The notes beneath the pieces were generated by a model. The model saw only the letters and a list, made by a program, of their open reading frames with translations. It was not told the origin of the DNA and made no database searches. 64,000 bases of DNA from the NCBI GenBank assembly GCA_029204225.1, contig CM055098.1:26261765-26325764 (forward strand), in the 5' to 3' direction. Positions 47,560 through 59,620 of this stretch are shown here, piece after piece. This DNA comes from Diphasiastrum complanatum. Its lineage: Eukaryota > Streptophyta > Lycopodiopsida > Lycopodiales > Lycopodiaceae. The position numbers and the translations under genes are program-made. Position 1 is the stretch's first letter, and every line of letters starts with the position of its first letter.

Positions 47560-48280
47560 TTGAGGCATTGTTAGTTTATTTTCACTCTATTGTTAGTTAC
47601 TTTATTTTCATGTTGCATATACTATTAGTTTATTTTCATGTTGCATGTATTATTAGTTTATTTTCATGCAATATTGGTTAATTCATGCATTGTTAGTTTT
47701 GTTTGGTGTTTCATGAATTGTTAGTTTTCTTTCATGTATTCATACTTTTTTTCATGTTTCATGCATTGTTAGTTTATTTTCATGCAATATTGGTTAAGTT
47801 TTATTCATGCATTGTTTGTTTTGTTTTGTTTTGTGTTTTATGAATTGTCAGTTTTCTTTCATGTATTCATATTCTTTTTCATGTTTCATGCATTGTTAGT
47901 TTATTTTCATGCAATATTGGTTAAGTTTCATTCATGCATTGTTAGTTTTGTTTTGTGTTTTATGAATTGTCAATTTTCTTTCATGCATTCATACTTTTTT
48001 TCATGTTTCATGCATTGTCAATATTGGTGTCATTTCATGCATACTTTTATGCTTGATTTCATTTTTTAATTTTTACAGTTCTTAGTTTCTTGCATAGTTA
48101 CTTTCTTTTCATGTTGCATGTATTGTTAGTCTATTTTGTGTATTATTGGTTAAGTTTCATTCATGCATTGCTAGTTTTGTTTTGTGTTTCATGGATGATT
48201 GTCAGTTTTCTTTTATGTATTCATACTCTTTTTATGTTTTATGCATTGTTAATTGATTTTCACAATTTCACGTAATATTA
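47560..48280 (+). repeat. Minisatellite of CATGCATTGTTAG-type units
   Basis: A unit of about 125-130 bp, built from 'catgcattgttagttt', 'tgtttcatgaattgtcag', 'ttctttcatgtattcatac' and 'tttcatgcaatattggtta', recurs about four times from 47690 to 48250, with shorter partial copies at 47560-47690. T-rich; lies between exon-like segments. Confidence 0.8.
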
Positions 48281-48297
48281 TGCTTCTATACTATGTG

Positions 48298-48840
48298 TAG
48301 TGGCTCAATCTTCTATAAGGTCTAGTGCAACAAGAGGTTCAGAGGAGCAACCACCTCAGGATGTATATCTTCCATAATTGGTCATGTTTCAATTCTCTTT
48401 CAATAATATTCATCATCTCTCGCTCCTCTAGCTACAAAATGCTTACTTTACTACTTGTTAGCATACTTTCATACTTTCATGCTTAATTGTGTGCTTACTT
48501 TGATACTTTTAAACATTCATGCTTACTTACATGTTCCAATTTTTTAGTTTCATACTTAGTTTTGTTTCCACATTTTCTCCTTTATTGTTGGTTTCGTTTT
48601 ACGCTTCTTGTTAGTTTAGTAAAGTGTTATAATATGTTAGTTACATGTTTTAGGTTTCTTTCATGATGTATCATCAATTTAGCGGCTTCAATACATGAGC
48701 TTGACTCTTGGCAGTAAATCATGCAATGATGTCTTTGTGTTGTAGGACGTTGCACCCACTAGATCTTTTGCGTCTAGTGTTGATCAAGGACCACAGAGGC
48801 AAAAAAGTACAGGGACCACTCTTCGAGGAGTAGAACTACT
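48298..48840 (+). pseudogene. Two exon-like segments of an unknown gene
   Basis: Segment 1 (48301-48361, after tatgtgtag) reads AQSSIRSSATRGSEEQPPQD before a GT. Segment 2 (from about 48746, after gtgttgtag) reads VAPTRSFASSVDQGPQRQKS and TGTTLRG. The low-complexity Ser/Thr/Arg/Gln composition resembles N-terminal parts of plant transposase genes, but no domain is identifiable. They lie within the region ending in a CACTA-like terminus at about 49535. Confidence 0.35.
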
Positions 48841-49021
48841 CATATTATCTTGATACTAGAAACAAAATTGTGAACTTATTTTATTCATACATTTTCCATT
48901 ATCATGCAATGTCATTCCATTTATCATTTCATATGTGTGTGCGCCAATATATGAGGTTGTATCATCCTAGTTTTTCATTACATGTCATACTATTTGAAGT
49001 CTTCCTAATTTGTTGTTGTAG

Positions 49022-49171
<150 letters not shown>

Positions 49172-49199
49172 AACATATCAGTCACTTACAAACAAATAA

Positions 49200-49535
49200 G
49201 CCTCGGGGGCAGCACGACACCATGAAGATGGTGTTGTTTTTCCCCCACTCCTTATTTAAGCATAACCTTCGCTATATAGTTATAGCGAAGGTACCTTGGC
49301 TTTATGATTATAGTGAAGGTTAACTTCGCTATAACAATATAGCAAAGATTAATCTTCGCCATAAACGTATAGCGAAGGTATCTTTGCTATATCTGTACAG
49401 CGAAGGTACCTTCACTATAACAATATAGTGAAGGTTATGCTTTAGACTTTATCGAAGGATATAACGAAGGTTATAGTGAAGGCACCTTTGATATAACATT
49501 CGGATACCCTTCAAGAATTGGCGCGTGTATAGTAG
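49200..49535 (+). mobile_element. Palindromic subterminal repeats and CACTA-like right end
   Basis: At least ten copies of TATAGCGAAGGT, its complement ACCTTCGCTATA, or one-base variants alternate in both orientations from 49264 to 49500. The segment ends 'gcgtgtatagtagtg' at about 49535, the reverse complement of a CACTA terminus (CACTACTATACACGC). Inverted, densely repeated subterminal motifs are characteristic of CACTA elements. The left end was not found. Confidence 0.65.
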
Positions 49536-50720
49536 TGTTCAAGAATTGTCTCTCATGCAATATTTTCCTACTACTTTGCATGGTAGTAATATAGGTTGTA
49601 TTCAAATAGGTGTTTGGCTGGTTTTGCAGGTTATTGATCTTGGCTGACCATTTGGAATAGCCCTCCTTTGGGACGAATGTGTCTTATTATGAATAGGGAA
49701 AGTTGTCGGGTAGGGAATTCAATTACATCCATCCAGACCCACAAACTACCCAAAGATCTTTCTATAGGTCTGAGAAAGCCACTCATAAACTATTATAAAG
49801 GGCCAATATCATATACATGACTTGTAGTTAATAGAATCAAGGCTACTCTACTATAATCTACAAGAAACAAGTCATAGGTAAGCCAAACAACTTTGTTATG
49901 GTGGCCCTGATAGTTTTCTAGCAAAAGAATCTTAGTTTGGATCATATACATCGCATCATAGTCTCATGCTTTCAACAAAAGAGAAGTATGTCACACTAAT
50001 CTAGTAGATTTTGGTTTCCTTTTTGTGATAATTGTCATCAAAATGCCTGGTTTTGTGCACGAGGATGTTGAATATCGGGTTCAATATTCAACCATAATAG
50101 GAACTCCATACATCTATGAAGAATGAGTACAAAACTTTTCCAAATGAGATTTTCGTTGCAGTTCATGATAACTATGATGAAAGCCCGAGGCTTGTGGCCT
50201 CATATTCATAGGATGATCAAATTGTTATGATTTCTGGTTGAATCGCCTCCCTACATCTCACTCTCGTGTCAGGACAATGGAACAGTCGAGAGCAATCCCA
50301 AGTGTAAAAACTTGAGGTCGAGCTCGCCTATTAGTCTATATAGTCTATACCAGAATTTGTTAAATGTTATAAACAAAGATTATGTTGTTGAAATCTAAAA
50401 CATAATGCATAGCTTCTTAGAGCTGATTGATTGCACTCACAAATCTTATATTCCGTATGGGATTCATGTGATTAACCAAAATATTGAGACAGTTAAGCTT
50501 GTATCAAACAAAAAGTTGACAAGCTTCAAGGAGCGCTTGAGGAGTCCTCAATCTAGGCTGCTCTGCATCTGAGCAACACGAAAACTTCGAGAGGTAAGGC
50601 AGGTCTTAGACCTATTCAAGACATTCTGAAAGATCTTCTTGGTTCACCGCAACACCCTATCTGATAATTCATACCTCTCTCTCTCTCTCTATTGGCCTCC
50701 TTTGCACCCCAGATACTAGT
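49536..50720. other. No recognisable gene
   Basis: No supported ORF. It may be the degraded 5' part of the LINE that follows. A short (CT)n tract lies near 50680. Confidence 0.35.
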
Positions 50721-50899
50721 ATGTTAATCCCTATCGGGAAGATCGTACATCGCTATAACCCTCAAAACACTCCTCTGTACAGGGAAGCCTTATCTGACCT
50801 CCTGACTCATTTCCCCTACGAGCATACTTTATTGGACCAGTCTCTTTTTCTTGTCCAGACTATGCATATCGCTGCATCACTTGCTTTCCCATCACCACG

Positions 50900-52760
50900 G
50901 CCCAAGCACTTACGACATTGTTGGCCACATAACCCCTAGTATGACCACGAATGTAACCAACTTCACATGAACTTGGTTTATGCACACTCCCACTTTTCCC
51001 ATATGGTAAAGGACTTATCTCGTGTATATCGTAGAACCACCCGAAAAAGGAAAATTACATACAAAATCTGCCAGGGAAAGAAGATGATGGACCTTCTCTT
51101 TAGCTCTTCGTCGAGATCATTTTGGCAAAAATTCCTTTCACGATCACCTCCACCCCGGATCACAAATCTTAGCACATGGGCGACATATGCCACATCATTG
51201 TATATTGTACTTGACGCACCTCCACTTCCCACACACCCATACACATGTACTTCTGATATTTTCTCTCCAGACATAGTAGAAGAGGCCATCGATCGATTAA
51301 ACATACATAAAGCCAAAGACATTGACGAATTAGAGGCTGAACTTTTGAAGCATGTCATTGACATCCTCTCACATTTCCTCTCTTTCCTTTTCAACCGCAC
51401 TATCACATCTAGTTTCCCCTCCCCTTGGTCCACAGACCTTATCCATCCTCTCCATAAAGGTAGTGATCCCATGAAAGTCGACAACTATCGTACCATTATG
51501 ATTAGCCATCTCTTTGCCAAAGTTTATGGTTCTATTCTTCAGTCAGAGATCAGTACAGAGATGGATACCAGAGCACTGCATGCGATTGGGCACAGGCAGG
51601 TTTCAGACCAGGATATACTACATCGGATCATATTTTCACCCTAAGATCCATCATTGAGGAGGTTAAGGCCAGGAGAGGGCGTGTATATTGCTGCTTTGTG
51701 GATTTTCGCAAAGCCTTTGACTCTGTGCCTAGACATTTACTATTATAGAGGCTTCAAGATCGTGGCTTCTGGGAGGATATCATATATGTTGTTGTGGCAT
51801 TGTATACACAAGTTATTGGCCGGATTCAGGTATCAGAAGTTGTATCATCAGAGATAGAGAGTACTATTGAGGTTAAGCAAGGATGTCCACTTTCACCTAC
51901 ACTCTTTGGTTTATATATAGATGAGCCTGAGCAAGTTATACACAGAAATGGAGAAGAGGGACGTACATTGGGTGACCTCGTTATTGCTTTCCTATTATAT
52001 GCTGATCATGTGGTTTTGCTTTCGAGGACAAGGGAAGGTCTGCAGCAGCATCTAGACTCCTTTTGTATAGTGGGGACTATCAATGAATGTCGCCAAGACC
52101 AAAGTTATGGTGTTTAACACCTCCAGATTCTTCATGATGCGGCAGGAGCTTCTATGGGATGGACATCCACTTGAGGTAGTTGACTCCTACACGTACCTGG
52201 GCGTGGTATTTTCTGGCCCCACTTTCAGCATGCGACATTGGCAGTTTCCCAGTTACAAGGGCTATGCATCATTGATAGATTTGGAGAGACTATGTTTCAG
52301 CTCACACATAAGGGATGCGACTAGTAAGTGCCAACTCTTTGACACTATCGTAGTCCCCTCATCTCTGTATGCATCAAATACAGGGAGTACTAGCCTGATG
52401 GCCATCGAGATTCATATGCTATCTCGGATAGTACTAGCAGAGTTTGTCATCCCTCCTATCTAACTAGATGCATTGTTCCATATTGTCACATTCATACAGC
52501 GACTGGAGGCACACACTATCCTGCAGCAGCTTTCTCATCATTCCAGCACTTTACATTCTGAGGGACAGTCCTCCTCGTTTTATTCTCCATCTGATACCTG
52601 CAGGAATCACAAACTTAGACAGCCAATTTAATTAAAGAATGTCTACAACGGGCTTCCGGCTGATTTGCAGCAAAGGGCAACCAATCTTGTCATAATTTCA
52701 AAGTTCAGATGTAGCATAAGCGACTCTATTAGACTGTTTTTGCATTTAGCAGCTGATTAG
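50900..52760 (+). pseudogene. LINE (non-LTR) reverse transcriptase, decayed
   Basis: Pre-RT region: LSRVYRRTTRKRKITYKICQ, SPDIVEEAIDRLNIHKAKDI. RT: PWSTDLIHPLHKGSDPMKVD with NYRTIMISHLFAKVYGSIL, a frame change near 51590, AGFRPGYTTSDHI, CCFVDFRKAFDSVPRHLLL (catalytic Asp in FVDFRKAF), VKQGCPLSPTLFGLYI, then LLYADHVVLLSR where the catalytic YADD reads YADH. Another frame break leads to NVAKTKVMVFNTS and YTYLGVVFSG. The C-terminal VYNGLPADLQQRAT...FRCSISDSI matches the WNxLPxxL...FKxxL tail of LINE proteins; stop at 52758-52760. A lost catalytic residue and several breaks make it inactive. No endonuclease is visible upstream. Confidence 0.85.
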
Positions 52761-52836
52761 AATGGGAGAGCTGTTCCACAATAGTTTTGCTCTCTTCTCC
52801 GTTCTCATTTTTCCTATCTCCCTTGTCCCATCAGAT

Positions 52837-52848
52837 TGGTATCAGAGC
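52837..52848 (+). promoter_or_regulatory. Primer-binding site of a copia fragment
   Basis: TGGTATCAGAGC, exact initiator tRNA-Met type, 60 bp before the gag start at about 52901. A full 5' LTR is not apparent because the LINE pseudogene ends only 76 bp upstream. The upstream LTR is therefore mostly missing. Confidence 0.8.
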
Positions 52849-52900
52849 GTAGCTCAAATAAGCCGAGAGATTAAGTTTGTTCTATTTGTATACTGTTATC

Positions 52901-54032
52901 ATGTCTCATATAGGTAGCTCTTCATCTTCATCACTAAGTGAAGCTAAAGTCATTGACAAGTTCAATGGTTCTAACTTCTACATTTGGAAGTTAAAACTTA
53001 GAATGATGTTGATATCTAGAGATCTTTGGGATGTAGTAGAAGGTGTAGACCTGAAAGATCAAAGATCAGAAGGCCTTAGTATGTATCACACTCAATCTGG
53101 CTAACTCCCAAATATCTCATGTTATCATGTGCAAAACCTCTAAGGAAGCACTGGACTTGTTATCAAGTGTTTATGAGACTCACGATGTAACCACGAGATT
53201 ACATTTAGAAGGAAGTTCTTTACTCTTAGCATGTCTGATTCTACTGCCATCACTTCTCACATCAACAGCTTCAAATCCCTGTTAGATCAGTTATCAGCTA
53301 TAGGATGTTTTATTCAAGATGATGATGTCGTTATGACCTTGTTTTCTTCTCTTCCAAAGTCCTATGAGCACTTTGTGGTGATGATCTCCACACAACCCGA
53401 CCTCACTCTTCAAAAGGTGATCGATCATCTTCTTCAAGAAGAAATGCAAAGAAGACTAGCAGCCTGTCCATCAAAGACAAATCCATAGCTCTATACACCA
53501 AGAAGAAAGACTATTCCAAGGGCAAGAATCAAGTGCAGTAGCAACAACAGAAGCCTCACACTCAAGGTGAGCATGGTGGATCGCACAAGAAGTTTTTCTA
53601 CAGATATTGCAAAAGAGCTAATCACGACATCAAGGAGTGTCGCATTAGAATCTACAACGAGACAAAGAAACAACAACAGCAACAGCAGCCAGACTCCTCC
53701 AACACGGCGGAATTCAAGGAGTTAGATACACACTTGTTAATGGCTTACAACAGCAGCAAAGATTGTGATAGCTGGTACCTGGACAACAGCGCTACCCAAC
53801 ATATGACCTCTCGCAAGAAATGGTTTACGGAGTATACAGCTTATAGCAGAGTCCAATTTACCTACCTCGGAGATTCTAGCACCATACAAGTGGAAGGCAG
53901 GAGCAGTGAAGATCAGCTTCAACAACGATCTATCCATTTGTGTTCCCAATGTCCTTCATGTTCCTTAGTTGTCAAAGAACCTATCGTGGTACTCCTTGCA
54001 TTCAATGCATTTCCTACACCTAATCAAGTGTA
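52901..54032 (+). pseudogene. Ty1/copia gag-protease, broken and truncated
   Basis: Gag from ATG 52901: MSHIGSSSSSSLSEAKVIDK, FNGSNFYIWKLKLRMMLI, a stop, then SQISHVIMCKTSKEALDLLS and SLPKSYEHFVVMISTQPDLT. A degenerate zinc knuckle follows (FYRYCKRANHDIKEC, first Cys replaced). The protease reads WYLDNSATQHMTSRKKWF, where the usual DSGA is DNSA, and the frame ends at 54032. Gag shows at least three breaks. Integrase and RT are absent downstream. A different copia family from the others in the window. Confidence 0.85.
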
Positions 54033-54629
54033 AACTATTACCATATTGACACCTAACAGCTTTCTGATACCAACTTAGAATTTGCTTCGAACAGGAACAC
54101 AGATCATGTTACACAGTAACACAAATAGAAAACACTCTCCACAACAAGCTCACATAGCAACTGCATTTCTCAAAATGAAATTACACTATACATATACTTG
54201 TTCACTCTGGCAACCCATGCATGACCCAGGTTGCCGTTGGCGGGACGCGTGTCCCATCGACTTGCCTCGTGGCGAGGCCAACTGATCATTATCAACTGAT
54301 AGAACCCACAATACAATAACATAGTGATTCTACTTTGATTCTAACTGTATGGTGACGGATCTTCATTATGAAAATGTTTGGTTAATGCAGAAAAAGAAAT
54401 CATAAACAACAAATATTGGAGTGACATTTCACATGTGTGAAGCATCAACATAATCATGTCAAATATATATTTTGATTGTAAAATAGTGAAATTATGAAGA
54501 AAAAAAAGTTGGAGACCTAATCAACCGTTATCGACAACATATAATCTTACACATGGTGAGTTGGTGCATTGTGTTTTACTTGGACTCGCCCACCTAGACT
54601 TGATTCTCTATGATTTCATGGCTTATCCC
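54033..54629. other. No recognisable gene
   Basis: A minus-strand 'ttggtatcagaaag' near 54065 is PBS-like but lacks a bordering LTR. A small GC-richer patch lies near 54230-54280. Otherwise featureless. Confidence 0.35.
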
Positions 54630-55436
54630 ACAATTGATGACACCAAAGGGATGTGATTCCTAGATTAGGGACTCCAAATTTAAGTTTTTTTATACACATG
54701 TTTTGGTCATAAAGGATTTTTGAAAGTAGACGGCCAAAGAAAGGGTGGTAAAAAGCACCTCCAAAGGAGCTGAAACTTTCTAGCAATTTTCCATACTTTT
54801 CAGCACTGACATGGGTATATCTATCTCTACATAACTCCAAATTGAAAAAAAATTAAGAGACATGTTTTTATGGTTATATAATACTTTTTAAAGTACACAA
54901 ACCGAAAAATATATTGTTAAAATCATGGTATTATACACTCATATATATGATATTTCCAATTTTGGTGATTTTTATCAACACTTAAAAGGGTAACTTTGAA
55001 TGCACTTATCTATCTCTATAGATCTCCAAATTCAAGTTTTTTTAAATAAGCATGTTTCTATAGTCATCTAGGATTTTTAAGAGTAAACAGGCTAAAAATT
55101 GGATGTAAAATTCACAAAAATGTAGTCCCATATATGAAAATATCGAAGTTTTATTAGTACCCCCACATGTTTAACACATCATATCTTACATAGAAGTTGC
55201 TCAAAATGGAGGTCTCAAACTTTTTAATTGGTAAATGTATTTATGAAGAACACACATGTGAAAGAATTTGGTGTGATTCATCATAGTTTAGGAGATATGA
55301 GTGCTTGAAATCCACACTTTTGTGTGCATTTTGTGATAACTCAAGAAAACATTTTTTTGATTATCCTGAAAAAAATGTGCATGAAAGAGTTTATTTTCCT
55401 ATGTAAAAACCGTAATTAACCACCACATGTTACCAA

Positions 55437-55481
<45 letters not shown>

Positions 55482-55936
55482 AGAGAGATATCACATTGAA
55501 ATCACTCGATCTCTTGTCGATAAAAACAAAATCACTCAACCTACTGCAAACGAATTTGATAGTTTGGTGCAATAAGCAGTTATATTAACATTCCCTCACA
55601 AATTTATACATGAGAGACCAAACTAGGATTTAAAGTTTGTGTCCTACCAATGCCACAAAATATTATGCTATAATGCATAAGGGCAAATGATACATGACAA
55701 GCCCAAGTACCCAGATGTAAACCTAATGCATAAGAGTCAAATGATCCCAGGTCCCAAATCTAAGCCTTTTTTTATTACAACCTGAAATCATCTGGCATGA
55801 CAATCACATCCTAGGTCTAAAATGACAATTGACAACTATAACTAGAGACTTGTTGCATGTAGAAAAACCTTCAATCTTCAACAAAATATCAAGAACCCTT
55901 TCAGCATCTTTACGTTAATGACCAAGGCAGTCACAT
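54630..55936 (+). repeat. Left arm of giant inverted repeat
   Basis: Runs as an imperfect reverse complement of 58243-59620. Matching landmarks: 'gactccaaatttaagttttt', 'gattttt.aaagtagacg', a (GT)n tract at 55437-55478 facing (CA)n at 58700-58739, and 'aatcactcaacctactgcaa'. The inner edge is 'gttaatgaccaaggcagtcaca'. Similarity is roughly 85-90 percent by eye, with small indels; the outer 80 bp is less well matched. Confidence 0.92.
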
Positions 55937-56020
55937 ATATCATAAAATACACCAAAAGTGGAAATATCATATATATGAGTGTATAATAGCATGATTTATA
56001 CATTATATTTTTCGGTTTGT

Positions 56021-56335
56021 CTACTTAATAAAATAAATAGCAATTCTACCGGAATATTCGTCAACAAAGGTAATGACATACTTTGCATCAAGAAATGACG
56101 GGGTTTGGATTGGACCACATATATCTGAATGAACAATGTCTAGAACATCTTTTGTTGCATGCCTATGACTCGATCTAAAAGAAATCATATTCTTCTTTCC
56201 AAGGATGCAACTATGATAGATAGGGAGGTTGACTTTGTTGGTTGGATAGTTGAGATCAAGTGCTAGGGATTGTCTAGACATGTTCGACATAGATGTATGA
56301 TTCAAGTGTCTGAACCTATAATTCCAAAGCTTCAT
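56021..56335 (-). pseudogene. Copia GAG-pre-integrase/integrase N-terminal fragment
   Basis: Minus frame: LWNYRFRHLNHTSMSNMSRQ with CILGKKNMISFRSSHR (the H...C zinc-binding pre-integrase pattern, first CxxC position replaced), then ATKDVLDIVHSDICGPIQTP (first catalytic Asp in HSD) and YVITFVDEYSGRIAIYFIK. It is truncated directly at the inner edge of the inverted repeat's left side. No protease or RT accompanies it. Confidence 0.85.
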
Positions 56336-56437
56336 ATCAAGTGAAACAATAATTGTTGTTCTTCGACATAGTCAACTTCTTCGACTATTGTCAGCGTCGT
56401 CGATAAGTTAGATGTTGTCCAATATGTCGGAGCCACC

Positions 56438-56797
56438 TGTTGAGAGATTTCCGAGTATTTCTGTAGATTGTGTAGAAACACAAATAAATTGTAGAAGTGG
56501 ATAATGAAGTGGGTGAAGATTAAAGATTGATTATTCAAATGAATGACTCCAATAATAGAATAATCCAAGAGACGGTACATAATGAGTAGAGTCGGGACAC
56601 ATGTCCCATAACGGGGATGATAACACCATGGTGCCTTCCAAAATAAGACTATATATATATACTCTTTAGTCTTTTTGTTAATACAGTTCTGAAAGTGTTC
56701 TCTTGGGTTGAGGACTAATGTCTCTTTCATACTATCTATGTGTGTTTGTTAATTGTTTGCAAATTAGCTAACTATACTGCTAGTAAGATCCTTGACA
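56438..56797 (+). mobile_element. Copia-type LTR
   Basis: TGTTGAGAG...CTTGACA, 360 bp with TG...CA ends, containing a TATA-like 'ctatatatatatact' near 56652 and followed immediately by a PBS. No second LTR or internal coding region follows: the interior is cut within about 300 bp by TCCGAC-rich sequence. Its orientation is opposite to the adjacent integrase fragment. Confidence 0.75.
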
Positions 56798-56809
56798 TGG
56801 TATTAGAGC
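56798..56809 (+). promoter_or_regulatory. Primer-binding site after the 56.4 kb LTR
   Basis: TGGTATTAGAGC, one transition from the initiator tRNA-Met consensus TGGTATCAGAGC. Confidence 0.78.
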
Positions 56810-57096
56810 CTGGGAGGGGAGCAGTTCAATGTTAGCTTGGTGCCAAATTTTTGGAGAATTTGAGGAACTGTTTTACGGTTAGTCATGCAAGCAAAACAGT
56901 GAGGATGTGTTGCTAAATTGAGCTCTTGGTATAAGCCATAGGTTGGGGACTTGAGTGCAAAGTAGAGAATTTGCCGAAATTTCAAGCTGATCGGAGCAAG
57001 CTTGTCCGCTGGTAGAGAAAAGAAAGCCGTTTGTAGCCGACTTTGAACCAATTGTTATGCTATCAATTCTAGCATAGTATGTGAGCTTTCGAGCAC

Positions 57097-57560
57097 TTAT
57101 CACTACAATCGCCGCTACGATTTCAATCGTGATCTGCGACGAATAATCCCGCGTTTAAATTTTTTTTTCGTTCGTTGCGGCGTCGCAAAACACGAGGAAC
57201 AAGGCTGTTGAAATTTGACGTCCTCAACATTGTCGCATATTGTGACACAGTGTCAGGCTGTCAAACAACAAACCGGATGGCAAACGTTGCATTGAGACAT
57301 TCAGTGTGGACGTCGAAATCAAACATCCCATGTGGACGTCCAATTCCACCGTGGACTGTCAGATATGTATGTCGCAGTCCGACATCTATTGGCGCATTTT
57401 TTATAGAATAGTTGCTGATGACATCCAATGGCTATCCGATGGATGAGGGTGTGTCGGATTGTGACATCTAAGTAAATGTGGAATTCCGACATTTGTTAAT
57501 AGAGCGCTATATGGAAGCATCCTAGAAATGTCCGCGATCGATTATTATGTCGGAATCTGA
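57097..57560 (+). repeat. GTCGGA/TCCGAC-rich segment starting CACTACAA
   Basis: Begins CACTACAATCGCCGC at 57097, a CACTA-type terminus, followed by inverted words (gatttcaatcgtgatc, gttgcggcgtcgcaa) and by 'gtggacgtcgaaatc', 'cagtccgacatct', 'gtcggattgtgacat' and 'gtcggaatctgacgtcc'. The vocabulary matches the 20218-20640 tandem repeat. Probably the end of a CACTA-like element inserted in the copia leader. Confidence 0.55.
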
Positions 57561-58016
57561 CGTCCTTGATTAGGTTCTAAAAAAAAGTGTAAAAACGTAC
57601 GAATTTTGATTGGGCTGTTCTTAGAGTCATCTTGGAGAGGTGATGTTCTTGGATTGCTTTTGAGGCAATATATTTGGATTGTATTCGAGATTTGGATCAA
57701 ATAACAAGCATGGTATACTTTTTATTCATACATTATTTCATGCACATTATGAATTGCAATATCTTATTGCATTACTTCATGCACATTGTGAATTGCAATA
57801 CCCTATTGAAAATCAGTTTCAAAAGAAGTATATGCTCTTTGAGAAAAAAGGGATTTTACTGCATTAATGTCACCAATCATGCACATATCGAGCACGTGCA
57901 TTGACTGTAGCTTTAAATATGAATTTGACTCGTAAATAACAAACGACAATTCTGACAACGATTGAGCATTTCACCAAGCCATAATTGACTACATGTAAGT
58001 CATGTTAATTGTGCAG

Positions 58017-58084
58017 GTTGTAGTTGGGTTGTTGCTGCACTTGATTATGAGAATCCATACTTGAGTCCTTATGAAGAATTTTAG
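58017..58084 (+). pseudogene. Exon resembling ETF-ubiquinone oxidoreductase
   Basis: A 68-bp segment with a consensus acceptor (ttaattgtgcag) on its left and GTAAGT on its right encodes VVAALDYENPYLSPYEEF followed by TAG. The ALDYxNPYLSPYEEFQ pattern is characteristic of the mitochondrial electron-transfer flavoprotein-ubiquinone oxidoreductase family. The final codon there is normally Gln, so CAG-to-TAG at the exon end would explain the stop. No neighbouring exons were found. It lies in the spacer of the giant inverted repeat and is probably captured. The match is short, so it is tentative. Confidence 0.55.
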
Positions 58085-58242
58085 GTAAGTGCAGAACTCA
58101 TTTGTCCCTTATGTATGAATATTACCAATACCTTTTTGACATTTTCTGTCCCATGAGTGATGGTTTTCACTTGTCATTCCGTATTGGTAAATTTCTTGAA
58201 TGCAATATGTTGAGAACTTTTTTGGGTGACATATACATATCA

Positions 58243-58697
58243 TGTGACTGCCTTGGTCATTAACGTAAAGATGATGAAAGGGTTCTTGATAATTTGCTGA
58301 AGATTGAAGGCTTTTCTACATGCAACAAGTCTCTAGTTATAGTTGTCAATTGTCATATTAGACCTAGGATGTGATTGTCATGCCAGATGATTTTAGGTTG
58401 TAATGAAAAAAAGGCCTAGATTTGGGACCTAGGATCATTTGACTCTTATGCATTAGGTTTACATTTGGGTACTTGGGCTTGTCATTTATCATTTTCCCTT
58501 ATGCATTATAGCATAATATTTTGTTGCATTGGTAGGACACAAACTTTAAATCTTAGTTTGGTCTCTCGTGTATAAATTTGTGAGGGAATGTTAATAAAAC
58601 TGCTTATTGCACCAAACTGTCAAATTCGTTTGCAGTAGGTTGAGTGATTTTGTTTTTATCTACAATAGATCGAGTGATTTCATTGCTCTATTTCTCT

Positions 58698-58740
<43 letters not shown>

Positions 58741-59620
58741 TTGGTAACATGTAGTGGGTAATTACGTTTTTTAGATAGGAAAATAAACTCTTTCATGCAC
58801 AATTTTTTGAGGATAATCAAAAAAATGTTTTCTTGAGTTGTCACAAAATGCAGCACAAAAGTGTGGATTTCAAGCACTCATATCTCCTAAACTATGATGA
58901 ATCACACCAAATTCTTTCACATGTGTGTTCTTCATATAAACATTTACCAATTAAAAACTTTGAGACGTTCATTTTGAGCAACCTATATGTAAGATATGGT
59001 GTGTTAAACATGTGGGGGTACTAATGAAACTTCAATATTTTCATATAAGGGACTACATTGTTGTGAATATTTTAGCATGTATACTCTTAAAAATCCTAGA
59101 TGACTATAGAAACATGTTATTTAAAATAAATTGAATTTGCAGATCTATAGAGATAGATAAGTGCATTCAAAGTTACCCTTTTAAGTGTTGATAAAAATCA
59201 CCAAAACTGGAAATATCATATATATGAGTGTATAATACCATGATTTTGACAATATATTTTTTGGTTTGTCTACTTTAAAAAGTATTATATGACCATAGAA
59301 ATATGTCTCTTAAATTTTTTTTCAATTTGGGGATATGTAGAGATAGACATGCGCATCTAAAGTTACCCATGTCAATGCTGAAAAGTATTGAAAATGACTG
59401 AAAGGTGCAGAAAGTTTCAGCTCTTTTGAAGGTGCTTTTTACAACCCTTTCTTTGGTCGTCTACTTTCAAAAATCCTTTTTGACCATAGAAACATGTCTA
59501 CAAAAAAAACTAAATTTGGAGTCCTATAGAGACATATACGTGCACCTAAAGTTACCCATGTGAAGTGCTAAAAAGTGCTGATAATTGAAGTTCTTTGGGG
59601 GCAAATTGCCATCAATTGAG
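58243..59620 (-). repeat. Right arm of giant inverted repeat
   Basis: Reverse-complement partner of 54630-55936, inner edge 'tgtgactgccttggtcattaac'. The arm also contains the segment 'tggaaatatcatatatatga' (about 59205), which recurs in the same orientation at about 55960, just inside the left arm, so the spacer edge holds an extra partial copy. Confidence 0.92.

Noticed and set aside
54050-54090. Minus-strand PBS-like site 'ttggtatcagaaag'
   Set aside because: Three mismatches at the 3' part and no adjacent LTR or gag on that strand.
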